Assembly: GCF_003071065.1 (NCBI RefSeq) | Contig: NZ_QCXX01000001.1 | Coordinates: 1,112,971 to 1,176,970, forward strand | Source of the DNA: Sphingobacterium athyrii | GTDB lineage: Bacteria > Bacteroidota > Bacteroidia > Sphingobacteriales > Sphingobacteriaceae | Direction of reading: 5' to 3' | DNA length: 64,000 nucleotides | In this document: one piece after another, positions 46,016 to 56,574 of the stretch | Layout of the letters: the number at the start of each line of letters is the position of its first letter | Numbering within the stretch: position 1 is the stretch's first letter | Notes under the pieces: model-generated | Told to the model about the DNA's origin: nothing | Database searches by the model: none | The model's input: only the letters and a program-made list of their open reading frames with translations | Position numbers and translations under genes: made by a program

Positions 46016-48520
46016 TTAGTGGATTTTTATATTTTTCGCATTTCGATCATCCGTCAGTTTAATGATGCAGCTTCCCTGTTGGGCATCCCATGTCCAGCTC
46101 GGTTCATTGTTCTTTATCGTTGACGTTCTATTATTGTCCACAACAGCATAGGATATGGTCTTCCCATCAATGGTGACGTCATTGGGCCTGCTTTCAAGAT
46201 GATAGCATAAGTAGAGCTGCCTTCCTTTGGCAGGTGTGTATCCTTTATCCCGGGGTTGAATAGCTGTTTCAAAATCGCCTTCAGCCAGGGTTGTGCAGGT
46301 AAAGCGTGTCGTAGAACCAATACCTTTGAGATAATTCTGTGTCTCTCCATCGTCTTCATAAAGTTCAAATGTAGCGGACTCACCCTCATAATTGGGGAAG
46401 ATATGGATATAAAGCGGATGCATTGGATCCTGGCCGATATATTGCATGATCGGCATCATGGGTACGATAGCACCTCTTTTGACAAACATCGGGATTCGGT
46501 TTAGAGGTGCGCGGTAGGCAATCTGCTGCCCCCCAAGGTATACCGTCTTTTTGTCATTAAAATCAATCCATTCGCCATCGGGCAGATAGAGTTTTTTGAC
46601 CCGTTCGCCTTTTTTCAGCACAGGGGCCACAAGGATTTCCTGTCCAAACATAAACTGATCATTGATCCCAATAACCTGGTCGTCTTGTGGAAATTCCATA
46701 AACAAGCCCCTTAATATAGGTAGACCAGTCTGATGTGCTTTGTGCGCATAGGAATAGAGATATGGAAACAGTTGATATTTGAGTTCAATGGCTGTCTTGG
46801 CATTTTTTTCGGCGACCTCACCAAATAACCAGGGTTCGACCGCATTGTTGCCCTCGTGATGGGCGCGGCTCAATGGATTAAAAATACCAAATTGCATCCA
46901 ACGTGTATACAGCTCTGCCATAGCAGGGTAATCTGTAATATCTCCACAATAACCTGAAATATCTGTCGTCCAAAACGGAATACCGCCAAGACCCGCCGAT
47001 AATCCGACCGCAACCTGATTGGCCAATTGGCTCCAGCCTTCGGTCACCTCGGTCCCACTGCCGCTATCGCCAGACCAGCCAAAGGTATAGCGCTGAAGTC
47101 CGGCATAAGCTGCGCGTGTCATCTGAAAGATCCGCTTGTTGGGATTATGCTTGTCAAACTGCTCTTTCACCACCTTATCCCAGGTAAGACCGTATACGTT
47201 GTGGATCTCGGCATGCATGCCTAACTGGTGTTGCATATGAAGCCGATCAACATCCTCTTCATTGCTCCAGGCAGGCTCCCCCATATCTGTCCAGAAACCA
47301 CTCACACCATCGGCTAGAGGTTTCTGCTGGAGTTGCCCCCACCAGTCGGCCACAGATGGATTTGTAAAATCAACGACCCCACAATTACCACCCCATGGCC
47401 AAGGCATATCATAAGATGTACCCGTACGGCGGTCCTTGACAAAATATCCTTTTTGATGGGCCTCCTGCCACTGACTTTTATTTGCTTGCGACACCACTGG
47501 ATCTTGTGAGAGAATCATCTTAAATCCTTGATCATTCAGCTTTTTGAGCATTCCTTTGGGATCTTTATAATTTCCTTTACGCCAGTTGAAATCTTGCAGT
47601 TCCTGTGTCCAGCCTATATCCTGATAGATGATATCACAGGGAATTTCCCGCTTTCGAAATTCGGAAGCGATCTCCAAAGCCTGGTCTTCCCGTGTATAAA
47701 GTCCACGACTCTGCGCAAAACCAAACGCCCACCTTGGTGGCATGATCGGTTTCCCAGTCAATGCGATATATTGCTGGTGGATCTCTTTATAATCCTTCCC
47801 ATAGATAAAATAGTAGATGAAGGGACCATCTGGTGCTTCAAAAGAATAGGATTCTGTACTGCTGGTTCCAAAGTCAAAAGCTGTTTTATAGGTATTGTCC
47901 AAAAAAATACCATAATGGTAGCTGCTCATGAAAAAAGGAATACTCTTATATAATGGATCTTCTTGACTGCTATAACAGGGTTTGTCGCTATTCCACATCT
48001 TGTAAGACCGGCCTCTTCGATTGAGCGGTCCAGTCTTTTCGCCAAGGCCAAAGAATTGCTCATCGGGACGCAGTACTTTATGTGCCACGGTTTTGGTGCC
48101 GCTCGTGCTGTGTCCAAGACTTTTATAATCACTAAAAACCAACTTTTGCCACTTATCGTAAACCAGCAACTGCATGGGATCCTTGTTGAGGCGGACACGC
48201 AGCTTTCCGGTGAAGATTTCGAAGCTTGCCGGTTCGTTATTCACCTTGATTTCACCGATGTCCTCAAGCTGTTCATGAACTACTGCAAAGGAAGCGTTCT
48301 TCCTTTGTAGTGTGCCGCTGGCATCATACCATATCCGAACAACAGAACTGCTGCAAAAATAAAACTCCAGCTTAGCACCGTCGCTGCAATTGAAAGTCAC
48401 CTTTCGCCCCTCGATCTGATAATCTTGGCATTGTGTCGCTTTCATCACCTGCCCTGCTGCTCCATGAACGATGGAGATCAGGCAAAACAGCATCAAATAA
48501 AAAGATTTTAGTTTATGCAT
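46016..48520 (-). CDS. GH31 alpha-glucosidase
   Basis: The 834-residue protein has a signal peptide (cleaved near residue 23), an N-terminal galactose-mutarotase-like domain, a GH31 TIM barrel with nucleophile Asp412 in GFWTDMGEP and acid/base Asp485 in GWSGDSGSG, and C-terminal beta domains including a DUF5110-like module (IHIFPNYEGESATFELYEDDG). GH31 members in dextran PULs hydrolyse alpha-1,6 or alpha-1,3 linked glucose. The neighbouring GH66 supports alpha-1,6-glucan as the substrate here. Spacing to GH66 is 9 bases. Confidence 0.93.
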   Translation of the reverse strand: MHKLKSFYLMLFCLISIVHGAAGQVMKATQCQDYQIEGRKVTFNCSDGAKLEFYFCSSSVVRIWYDASGTLQRKNASFAVVHEQLEDIGEIKVNNEPASFEIFTGKLRVRLNKDPMQLLVYDKWQKLVFSDYKSLGHSTSGTKTVAHKVLRPDEQFFGLGEKTGPLNRRGRSYKMWNSDKPCYSSQEDPLYKSIPFFMSSYHYGIFLDNTYKTAFDFGTSSTESYSFEAPDGPFIYYFIYGKDYKEIHQQYIALTGKPIMPPRWAFGFAQSRGLYTREDQALEIASEFRKREIPCDIIYQDIGWTQELQDFNWRKGNYKDPKGMLKKLNDQGFKMILSQDPVVSQANKSQWQEAHQKGYFVKDRRTGTSYDMPWPWGGNCGVVDFTNPSVADWWGQLQQKPLADGVSGFWTDMGEPAWSNEEDVDRLHMQHQLGMHAEIHNVYGLTWDKVVKEQFDKHNPNKRIFQMTRAAYAGLQRYTFGWSGDSGSGTEVTEGWSQLANQVAVGLSAGLGGIPFWTTDISGYCGDITDYPAMAELYTRWMQFGIFNPLSRAHHEGNNAVEPWLFGEVAEKNAKTAIELKYQLFPYLYSYAHKAHQTGLPILRGLFMEFPQDDQVIGINDQFMFGQEILVAPVLKKGERVKKLYLPDGEWIDFNDKKTVYLGGQQIAYRAPLNRIPMFVKRGAIVPMMPIMQYIGQDPMHPLYIHIFPNYEGESATFELYEDDGETQNYLKGIGSTTRFTCTTLAEGDFETAIQPRDKGYTPAKGRQLYLCYHLESRPNDVTIDGKTISYAVVDNNRTSTIKNNEPSWTWDAQQGSCIIKLTDDRNAKNIKIH

Positions 48521-48529
48521 AATAGGTTT

Positions 48530-50281
48530 TTAATATTCGATCACAACCATGTCCCAATACTTGAGCCCCGGCAGATCGATGGTCAATTTATTTCCTGTCT
48601 GCGCTTTAGTAAGCGGAATAGCGACGCCCCCTTGCATATCGGGCGATGCCAACCATACTCGCTTGACAGTACGTGTCACGTCGAGCTTGATCTGTAGGCC
48701 ATCGATACGGGAGGGTTCCTGTTGGGTCCCGTTGGTGTCGCGCCATTCCATAGTATTGGCATCCTTAAAATTGATCAAATGGATTACATCACGGTTAGCA
48801 AAATGTCGCCCATAGCTTGTAATACTGCCTGATCTTGCTTTACCATTACTAATAGTCAAAGCGTTTGTACCGGTGACACTAAAGACCGCGGCTGTACCAC
48901 CGTCTCGCAATACGTTTTGGTAAGCGACCATAAAGTCATAATATTGGATCAGCTTTTCCTTTGTTGTTCCTTTAAGCTGCAGGTTGTTATTTGCAAAATA
49001 TTCATTGGTCAAATAATGTTCTCCCATTTCAAGGTGAGCCCCTCCATTGGCAAAAATGACCGCATTGGTCAGCAACACACCTGGTTCATTGACAAAGCCA
49101 GCCTGATTGGACTTAGCATAGTTCATATAAGCTGCTAATACGGTATTCTTATTGTAATTGCCAAAACGGTCATTGTCCTGAATAATTTTCACCAATTCAT
49201 CGTATGATTTGTTGGGATCCCAAACTTCGGCATATAAAAAATCAACAGCTGATGATGCTATCCCAGACTCCTGACCGTATTGATTAACTGCATTCATCAC
49301 GTGATACTTACCCGGAAAAGCCTTCTTTGATGCTGCTATGAATGAGCCGTAGCGCTGCTCTAGTTTCACTTCTTTGCCGGTATAGTCATATAGTTTTCCG
49401 CGGTCTCCCAACTGATCGATGTGATAGCCGTCAAAATTATAGACCGCAAATACATCTTGATGTCTTTTGTTAATGTAGGTCTGCCAGGCGGAGTTGCCGG
49501 GATCGACCAAATAGATATTGCTGCGAAAGGGTGCATTCAAGGGATGCCTATCTTTCTCCTGATGTTGATTATCCTTAAAAAGGTACCATTGTTCGGATAC
49601 CCCATCACTTGCCGCATTGGACAAAGCGCCATACAACAAGTTGTAGAACATCGCTTTCATACCTTTATCATGAGCGGCCTGAATATACCCATCCACGGTA
49701 GATTTGTAATTAGTCCGGCCGATAAGATCCAGCCAGGAATCAGCCGGACTGGATACTGAACCGGCCAAAGGTTTATGCTGATCCATCTGCCAGTCATAAA
49801 ACTGGATTCCATTGATATGGAAACGGTTGAGCGTTTCGACATTGCGTTGTATTGCCTGCTGATCAAGGCGATCATAATTGGATACAAATCCATACCGTGG
49901 AAACTTGCGCCAGTCAGAAGATATATCAACGGCTATGCTGTAGAGCGGCTTTTTAGTTGTATCACCAGTTTTAAAAAGATAGACCATGTAGCCCCGAAAG
50001 TCTGTCGTAGGCGGTGTCCAGGTCCAGCTCAACTGCGAAAGCGGCTCCTCCTTGATCATTTCGCCCAGATAGGTATAGGCGACACTCAAATTATTGTCGG
50101 AGATGGCAGCTGTAAATGTGATCTTTTCCCCAGGTTTATAAACTGCCTTATCTGTATTGATGACAGGCTTAAAATAGGTCTGCCCATAGGTGATCGGATC
50201 TTTGTCAATATCGTAATAGTTGTTGCAGCTCCCGCTTAGAAGCATCCCGCTGGCAACCACAAGTCTGAATATTCGTTTCAT
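48530..50281 (-). CDS. GH66 endo-dextranase lipoprotein
   Basis: The 583-residue protein has a lipobox (LLSGSC, cysteine 19), an N-terminal Ig-like domain (about 38-118), the GH66 TIM barrel with nucleophile Asp289 (FDGYHIDQLG) and acid/base Glu352 (LYAEVWD), and a C-terminal beta domain. GH66 enzymes cleave alpha-1,6 linkages of dextran; some make cyclic isomalto-oligosaccharides, but those are normally longer with a CBM35 insert, which is absent here. As a surface lipoprotein it should cut dextran outside the cell for import by SusCD. It identifies the PUL as a dextran locus. Confidence 0.92.
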   Translation of the reverse strand: MKRIFRLVVASGMLLSGSCNNYYDIDKDPITYGQTYFKPVINTDKAVYKPGEKITFTAAISDNNLSVAYTYLGEMIKEEPLSQLSWTWTPPTTDFRGYMVYLFKTGDTTKKPLYSIAVDISSDWRKFPRYGFVSNYDRLDQQAIQRNVETLNRFHINGIQFYDWQMDQHKPLAGSVSSPADSWLDLIGRTNYKSTVDGYIQAAHDKGMKAMFYNLLYGALSNAASDGVSEQWYLFKDNQHQEKDRHPLNAPFRSNIYLVDPGNSAWQTYINKRHQDVFAVYNFDGYHIDQLGDRGKLYDYTGKEVKLEQRYGSFIAASKKAFPGKYHVMNAVNQYGQESGIASSAVDFLYAEVWDPNKSYDELVKIIQDNDRFGNYNKNTVLAAYMNYAKSNQAGFVNEPGVLLTNAVIFANGGAHLEMGEHYLTNEYFANNNLQLKGTTKEKLIQYYDFMVAYQNVLRDGGTAAVFSVTGTNALTISNGKARSGSITSYGRHFANRDVIHLINFKDANTMEWRDTNGTQQEPSRIDGLQIKLDVTRTVKRVWLASPDMQGGVAIPLTKAQTGNKLTIDLPGLKYWDMVVIEY

Positions 50282-50361
50282 CTGTAAATAATTATATCAT
50301 GCACTCAGAAGCTTATTATTTTCCTCCATTTTGTTGATGGAGGAAAAAGCTTAAGATTGAT

Positions 50362-51825
50362 TTATTGTTTGATAATTGTGACTGTTTCCTGTAGCTGATC
50401 CAGTGTGATACTGTAGGTACCCGGAGTGGTCACTTTCCACTTATTATCTGGATTAGAGCCAGACTTGCTAAAGATCATCTGCTCGGTCTGCCCTGAGGGT
50501 ATCCTGCCATTTTGTGAGGCCAAAAACCATGCGCCATTCCAATCGGCCTGTTTATCGCAACTGAACTTTAATTCACCGGCTTTAAGTGTTCCAGACCAGG
50601 TAAATCTGTGGGGTGTATCACCATTGACCATGGGGGTTGCTGCGGCAATATCCCAACCATTGGGTGTCGCATCGCCCACAAGATAAATAGCCGCAAACGG
50701 TGTAAAAGGAGCAATGGTAATTTTATTGGTCCGTAGATCCAGCCTGATCTTATAGGTTCCTTTATTAATCCGCCATTTATAATCATTTTTATTTTCACTC
50801 TCGGACCACTTGACGACAGGTAGGTCTGTTCCAACGCCTTGTTGATCTGTCTCTGGGCGCAAAAAGACAACGCCTGGATCAAAATCTGGCTTCGTTGCAA
50901 TCTTAAACTCGTCTGTGCTATTACCAGAGTTTAAGACGGCATGATAGGTAAAAATAAAGGGGTCATTCGGGTCTTTCGCCATAGGCTGAAAGTTCCAACC
51001 GGTAAAGCCACCCACAAACCACAGTGCATCATACATAGCTCCTTCAATTTCGGCAATGGCAATAGATAGATCGATCAGATTGACTTTGACTTGGTATAGT
51101 CCAGATTTGGCAACGGTAAATGGAACATCGTAGGGATCTGACTCCGACTCACGATAATAGAGCTTTTCATTACTTGTTCCTTTGTTGTACGAAGGTGTAA
51201 AATTGCCCAAAGTGCTGATAAACTTAAACTCGCCCGGGCTCAGTACGCCTTGCCATATAAAGGCTCCTGGCGTACCCTGTATCGGATTCATCTTGCTGGC
51301 TTTATTCGCATCCCAGCCGTTGCTTGTTGCGCTACCAAGGATATAGAGTGTTTCGGTAACCGGCTTGTAGGTTTTGACTTTTAAACTAATTATTTGAGAC
51401 AGCTGTGCTGCGCTTTGTCCGTCTTGAACCTCTGCTGTGACACGAGCTTCCAGCTGTGCTCCGCTTCCTGCTGTGATGCCAAGCTTGTCAATCAACAATT
51501 GATTAAAATCTTTGGTAACATATCTTTGTGACCGCAATCCTTTCTCAAAAGTACTGCTAATGACAGGCTTAAAATCTTTACCTTTTTCACCGATTTCAAG
51601 GGTATACTTGATGGCTGCATTCGTTCCAAAATTAGAACCCGATGTCCAATCGAATACGACAGCTTCCTGCTCCGGGGCGGCAACATTCAATACAATATCT
51701 GATGTCGAGACACTGAGTTCTAAGGGGCCATCAGGATAGAGGACATGGTTAAAATCGTCTTTACAGGACTGACAGCACAAGGACGAAATCAAGATCAAAT
51801 TGATAATATAATATAGTCTTTTCAT
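50362..51825 (-). CDS. SusE/SusF-like surface glycan-binding lipoprotein
   Basis: The 487-residue protein has a lipobox (CQSC, cysteine about 21), an N-terminal SusE domain (residues about 30-150, PDGPLELSVSTSDIVLNV) and three starch-binding-like beta domains, each starting with a version of YILGSATSNGWDANKA (about 160-255, 265-385 and 390-487). Aromatic residues at NGWD and FTGWNF positions would stack on glucose rings. It has no catalytic residues. SusE/F proteins hold alpha-glucan at the surface; here the glucan is dextran. It lies 37 bases after SusD. Confidence 0.88.
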   Translation of the reverse strand: MKRLYYIINLILISSLCCQSCKDDFNHVLYPDGPLELSVSTSDIVLNVAAPEQEAVVFDWTSGSNFGTNAAIKYTLEIGEKGKDFKPVISSTFEKGLRSQRYVTKDFNQLLIDKLGITAGSGAQLEARVTAEVQDGQSAAQLSQIISLKVKTYKPVTETLYILGSATSNGWDANKASKMNPIQGTPGAFIWQGVLSPGEFKFISTLGNFTPSYNKGTSNEKLYYRESESDPYDVPFTVAKSGLYQVKVNLIDLSIAIAEIEGAMYDALWFVGGFTGWNFQPMAKDPNDPFIFTYHAVLNSGNSTDEFKIATKPDFDPGVVFLRPETDQQGVGTDLPVVKWSESENKNDYKWRINKGTYKIRLDLRTNKITIAPFTPFAAIYLVGDATPNGWDIAAATPMVNGDTPHRFTWSGTLKAGELKFSCDKQADWNGAWFLASQNGRIPSGQTEQMIFSKSGSNPDNKWKVTTPGTYSITLDQLQETVTIIKQ

Positions 51826-51862
51826 CTTTTAAATTTGTTAGTTGGTTAATTACCAAAAAGAT

Positions 51863-53356
51863 TTAATAACCGGGATTCTGCTTCAAATTTGGATTGGCGT
51901 CAATCTCAACTTGAGGAATAGGTAACAACAAATGTTTTGCGGTCGCATTGAGCTTACCGATGCTGTGCAGAAAGTTAAGTGCATACTGTCCATTGTCCCA
52001 GCGAATCATATCAAACCAGCGTTGTCCTTCAAAAGCAAGTTCTATTCTTCTTTCGTGACGGATCTTTTCGCGCATATCAGCCTGGGAAAGCCCTGTAATT
52101 GACTTTTTGTCGGTCAACCCAGCTCGTTGTCGCACCAAATACAAGGGATCCACCGCTTGAGCCGTATTGCCAAGTTCATTGAGTGCCTCAGCCTTCATCA
52201 ATAGCACGTCTGCATAACGTAACACAACGATATTCGCCGCATTGGTATTATAATCGGGTGAAATGGACAATGGAACCAAAAATTTGCGCACGTTATATCC
52301 TGTGGAGGACATATTGGATTTGTAGGCCTTACCGTCGAAAAGTGGTCCTCCTTCATACAAAATAGTTTTATCTTTGCGCAAGTCTCCAGTTTCATATTGG
52401 GAGACAAACTCCGCTGTTGGCTGATTCCAACCATAGCCACCGCCCACCCAGCCGGAATTGCGTGGTCCCATATAGGTACTCAGCCAGTTTGCCTGATTTT
52501 CATCGTCCCAAAATCCGGCCTTGGTCAGTCCATAATATTGCACTTCAAAGAGCGATTCGGCTGTATTTTTATGACGGGGCTCACCCCCAAAACAATCACT
52601 ATAGTCGGCATTAAGCACATACCCCAGCGACTCAACCTGATTGCATTGATCAATGCACAACTGATATTGTTTTAGTGTGAGGTAAACTTTTGCCAAAAGG
52701 CCTGCCGCAGCTCCTTTACTGACGCGCCCCTTATCCTGATCGGCATATTCCTCACGACGTGGTAAAAGTGTAATGGCTTCCTTAAGGTCTGGAACAATGA
52801 CTTCATTATAGATGCGTTCTTTGCTCACGCGAGCCGGTTTGAGATCATCTCCGGGTTTCGCGGGTACCAACGAAAGCGGCACATCGCCAAACAGCTGAAC
52901 CAAGATAAAAAAATAGTTCGCACGGAGGAATTTGGCTTCGCCGATCAATCTGTTTTTCAATTGGAGATCTATATCCATCGAAGGGACATTTTCTAGGACG
53001 GTATTACAATATAAAATACCGGGATTGGGGCCTCGCCAAAGATCAACCGCCGAGAAATTGTCTGGGCCAGTAGAAAAATTGGATAGTTGGATCGTTTCTA
53101 TTCCATCATCGCCACCACCTGCGCCCACGACACTATTCCCCGCCATAATGTCTAATGACCATATCCGCATATTGTATAACTTGGGCCGTTGGAGTGGCTG
53201 ATATGCCGCATTGATCATTGCTACGGCAGCGGAAGCATCCTTGACGGACTCGGCACTGGGATCCTCAAGAGGTTCTTTATCCAAAAATTTTGAACATGAG
53301 CCCAACCAGAGGGGCATCGCCGCAAGGGCCATATAAAATATTTTTTTCATCATCAT
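51863..53356 (-). CDS. SusD/RagB-family lipoprotein of the dextran PUL
   Basis: The 497-residue product has a lipobox (LWLGSC, cysteine about 21) followed by SKFLDKEPLEDPSAESVKDA. Family motifs are FLRANYFFILVQLFGDVPLSL and RHERRIELAFEGQRWFDMIRWD. Several Met codons lie at the start (MMMKK); the exact one is uncertain. It is the dextran-binding lid of the SusC channel, 12 bases downstream of susC. Confidence 0.95.
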   Translation of the reverse strand: MMMKKIFYMALAAMPLWLGSCSKFLDKEPLEDPSAESVKDASAAVAMINAAYQPLQRPKLYNMRIWSLDIMAGNSVVGAGGGDDGIETIQLSNFSTGPDNFSAVDLWRGPNPGILYCNTVLENVPSMDIDLQLKNRLIGEAKFLRANYFFILVQLFGDVPLSLVPAKPGDDLKPARVSKERIYNEVIVPDLKEAITLLPRREEYADQDKGRVSKGAAAGLLAKVYLTLKQYQLCIDQCNQVESLGYVLNADYSDCFGGEPRHKNTAESLFEVQYYGLTKAGFWDDENQANWLSTYMGPRNSGWVGGGYGWNQPTAEFVSQYETGDLRKDKTILYEGGPLFDGKAYKSNMSSTGYNVRKFLVPLSISPDYNTNAANIVVLRYADVLLMKAEALNELGNTAQAVDPLYLVRQRAGLTDKKSITGLSQADMREKIRHERRIELAFEGQRWFDMIRWDNGQYALNFLHSIGKLNATAKHLLLPIPQVEIDANPNLKQNPGY

Positions 53357-53368
53357 GAGTCTAATTGG

Positions 53369-56362
53369 TTAAAATCTAAGGTCCAATCCCAAGCTAAAGT
53401 TTCTTGTGATCGGGTAATTACTATTGTCAACACCTCCTATCACTTCAGGATCGAAGCCGGAATACTTGGCCCAGGTGAACAAGTTCTGTCCTGAAAAATA
53501 AAACCGCAACCGCCCTACATGCAGCCGTTTGGCTACAGCCTCAGATAAGGTATAACCTACGGTCAGATTTTTCAGACGTAAGTATTTTCCCTGCTCAATA
53601 AAACGGTCTGAATTACGTGTATTCTTATTAGGGTCGCTGTAAATCGCTCTGGGCACCTCGTTGCTTGATCCTTCAGCGGTCCAACGATCAAGAACCTTAG
53701 TCGTCTGATTTCGAATTGTATACATACCTTCCAGGGTAACCCTATTGGCATTATAGATCTGGTTTCCGGATACCCCCTGAAAGAATACTTCAAGATCTAT
53801 ATTTTTATAGGACAACTTATTATTCATAGCAAAACTCCAACTTGGTGTTGGATTGCCTAAATAGGCACGATCATAGTCATTGACGACTCCATCTTTATTG
53901 ATGTCCCTAAATTTGATATCGCCGGGTGCTGTACTATTGGCTGGATCTGCCCCTTGATATTGATAAGCATAACTATTCACTTCGGCCCAGTTCTGAAAAA
54001 TACCATTGGTCAAATAGCCATAAAATGATCCAACAGGCTGTCCAATGGTATGGGATTGATAACCATAGTAAATAGGTACATCGCCATCAAGTCTAACGAC
54101 CTTATTTCTATTATAGGAGATATTGAAATCGGTATTCCAAACCAATTCTCCTTTTAGGTTTTGGCTACGTAAATTCAATTCCCAACCCTTGTTTTCGACC
54201 TCTCCGGCATTGATCATTGGTGTATAGCTGTCCGAATATCCTGTCGTAATGGGCACGCTCATCCTGACAAGCATATCTGAGGTTCTTTTGATGTAAGCAT
54301 CCATCGTCAACTGGATCCTGTTCTTGAAAAAACTTGCATCAATTCCAACATTCTGTTGTTTGATAGTCTCCCAGCGTATGCCTGGGTTAGGCATAACGAG
54401 TGGGTACAATGTCGAAACGGGAATACCATTGAAAACATATTGACCAGTTTTTAAGCGGGCTGATGCAGCATAGTTGTCCAATACGGCCTGATTACCGGTA
54501 ACTCCATAACCGATACGGAGTTTAACATCACTCCAAAAGTCATTTTTGTTAAAAAAAGACTCTTCAGAGATACGCCAGGCGGCGGAAAAAGAAGGGAAAG
54601 TCCCCCAGCGGTTGGCCGAAGCAATTCTTGATGTACCATCACGACGTACAGTCGCCGTAAGGAGATAACGATTTTTAAACGTGTAATTGGCGCGTCCGAA
54701 GAATGACAATAGCGCCCATTCGTTGCGGCTCCCACCTACGGTTGGGGCTAATAAACCATTGTTTAACTGGTTATTATTATCAGAAAGAAATTCCTTGATG
54801 CTTCCATTCATGTAATTATAATCATTGTTTTGCGCACTAGATCCTAACATCACATTGACTTCGTGTCCACCCGCGAAAGCATTTGCATAAGTGAGGGTAT
54901 TGTCCCACAAATAGGTCAGGCTCTTGTTGAAGCTTTCACTCCGATAGGAATTGGGAACTGGGATGGGTTTCCAATTGTATTTAGGCGAAAAGGTCATATT
55001 GTCCCAAGCCTTATAATCAAGGCCAAGCAAAGATTTGAAGGTGAAATGATTCAAGAAACTTGCTTCTGCATAGATATTTCCAAGAAGATTATAGCCTTTC
55101 GTTGTATTTTGTTCAAGCATGGCAGTACCGATTGGATTGCGCAGGTCGCCATAGAATATAGCTTCATTTCCAGGACCTGAATAGGTACCGTCTTCATTGA
55201 AAATTGGTTGTGTAGGCAATGAGGCCAACGTATTCAATACGCTGTAGGAACCATTGTGTTTTACATCATGGCTTAGCGTGAGTGTATTCCCCAATTTGAG
55301 CCATGCTGTCTGTTTAGCTTCATTGTTAAACTGAAAATTATACCGTTTGTAATCGGTGTTTTTCACGATGCCATCCTGATTGAGTATACCAGCAGAGACG
55401 TAGTATGTATTCTTTTCGCCACCGCCAGCATAACTAAGGGCATAATTAGCTAATTTACCTGTCTGTAAGAGCGCATCTAACCAATCTGTTCCTCGGCCAA
55501 GCAATGTAGGATCGGCAAAATCCGGTCGTTGACGGTTATTGTTATTGGCCATCATCTCATTGTGCAGCGAAGCAAACTGCTGTGCATTCAGCATTTTGGG
55601 CAGGCTTGTTGCCTGCTGAATCGCGTAATTGGCACTTGCCGTAATACTACCTTTATTTTTATTACCCTTTTTTGTTGAAATCAATACAACACCATTGGCT
55701 CCTCTGGAACCATAAATGGCAGTAGCAGAGGCATCCTTGAGGATATCGATTGTCTCCACATCATTTGGGTTGAGCGCATTGAGCGACAGATCCGTTGGAA
55801 CGCCATCAATCACTAACAATGGAGCACTATTGTTGATTGACCCCAGCCCCCGGATCTGTATGGACACGTTACTTCCGGGCGCGCCGGAGTTGATAACCTG
55901 TACACCAGAGGCACGTCCTTGAAGTGCTTCGCCAACGTTTGCCACAGGCTTATCTTTCATTGCCTCGGCACCCACAGACGCTAGGGAACCTGTCAGATCT
56001 TTCTTCCTAACGGTCCCATATCCGATAACAACTACTTCATCAAGTGCCGTGTTATCCTTAACTAGTATAATATCGTAAATGGATGCATTATCTACTTTTA
56101 CTTCCTGAGTCTTGTAGCCGATATAGGATATACTCAAAACTGAGCCATGCGCAGCGGTCATTTTAAAATGGCCATTTCGATCTGTCTGTACTTGTTGGGT
56201 TGTTCCTTTGTTGCTGACAGAAACAGCTTCAATAGCTAGCTTATTTTCGTCTCTTACCGTACCCTGAATCTCCCGCTGTTGTGCAAATGAATTTAAACTG
56301 ATCAAAATCATTAAAAGCATAAGAATGGGATACGTAAAACGTAATCGCCCCTGGTTTTTCAT
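53369..56362 (-). CDS. SusC/RagA-family TonB-dependent transporter of the dextran PUL
   Basis: The 997-residue product has a signal peptide (cleaved after SFAQ, about 28), a CarboxypepD_reg domain (IQGTVRDENKLAIEAVSVSNKG), the TonB box region DEVVVIGYGTVRKKDLTGSL, the plug (DILKDASATAIYGSRGANGVV) and a barrel ending FSLGLDLRF. It transports isomalto-oligosaccharides into the periplasm. It begins an operon of six genes down to GH97, with a SusR-like regulator gene upstream in the same direction. Confidence 0.95.
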   Translation of the reverse strand: MKNQGRLRFTYPILMLLMILISLNSFAQQREIQGTVRDENKLAIEAVSVSNKGTTQQVQTDRNGHFKMTAAHGSVLSISYIGYKTQEVKVDNASIYDIILVKDNTALDEVVVIGYGTVRKKDLTGSLASVGAEAMKDKPVANVGEALQGRASGVQVINSGAPGSNVSIQIRGLGSINNSAPLLVIDGVPTDLSLNALNPNDVETIDILKDASATAIYGSRGANGVVLISTKKGNKNKGSITASANYAIQQATSLPKMLNAQQFASLHNEMMANNNNRQRPDFADPTLLGRGTDWLDALLQTGKLANYALSYAGGGEKNTYYVSAGILNQDGIVKNTDYKRYNFQFNNEAKQTAWLKLGNTLTLSHDVKHNGSYSVLNTLASLPTQPIFNEDGTYSGPGNEAIFYGDLRNPIGTAMLEQNTTKGYNLLGNIYAEASFLNHFTFKSLLGLDYKAWDNMTFSPKYNWKPIPVPNSYRSESFNKSLTYLWDNTLTYANAFAGGHEVNVMLGSSAQNNDYNYMNGSIKEFLSDNNNQLNNGLLAPTVGGSRNEWALLSFFGRANYTFKNRYLLTATVRRDGTSRIASANRWGTFPSFSAAWRISEESFFNKNDFWSDVKLRIGYGVTGNQAVLDNYAASARLKTGQYVFNGIPVSTLYPLVMPNPGIRWETIKQQNVGIDASFFKNRIQLTMDAYIKRTSDMLVRMSVPITTGYSDSYTPMINAGEVENKGWELNLRSQNLKGELVWNTDFNISYNRNKVVRLDGDVPIYYGYQSHTIGQPVGSFYGYLTNGIFQNWAEVNSYAYQYQGADPANSTAPGDIKFRDINKDGVVNDYDRAYLGNPTPSWSFAMNNKLSYKNIDLEVFFQGVSGNQIYNANRVTLEGMYTIRNQTTKVLDRWTAEGSSNEVPRAIYSDPNKNTRNSDRFIEQGKYLRLKNLTVGYTLSEAVAKRLHVGRLRFYFSGQNLFTWAKYSGFDPEVIGGVDNSNYPITRNFSLGLDLRF

Positions 56363-56447
56363 AAAATTTGATTTCTACGTATTACTTATAATTGTTATTT
56401 AATTTCGATTTGAACCTAGTGTCAAATCGTCCCCTAATTGGTTTATC

Positions 56448-56455
56448 CAAAAATA
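56448..56455 (-). promoter_or_regulatory. Possible -7 promoter box upstream of the dextran susC
   Basis: The minus strand reads TATTTTTG, a match to TAnnTTTG, 86 bases before the susC ATG. The 212-base spacer to the regulator gene has room for an activator site. No -33 element was clear. AT-rich chance matches are possible. Confidence 0.3.
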
Positions 56456-56574
56456 GAAGGATCAAAGAGCAGATAAAAGAGGTGTATCGCCGAATATAGA
56501 AACAACAAAAACGTAAAAGTCTAAAGAACAGAGTATTAAATCAAATACTTCAAAGAAATATATAGAAGATTAGG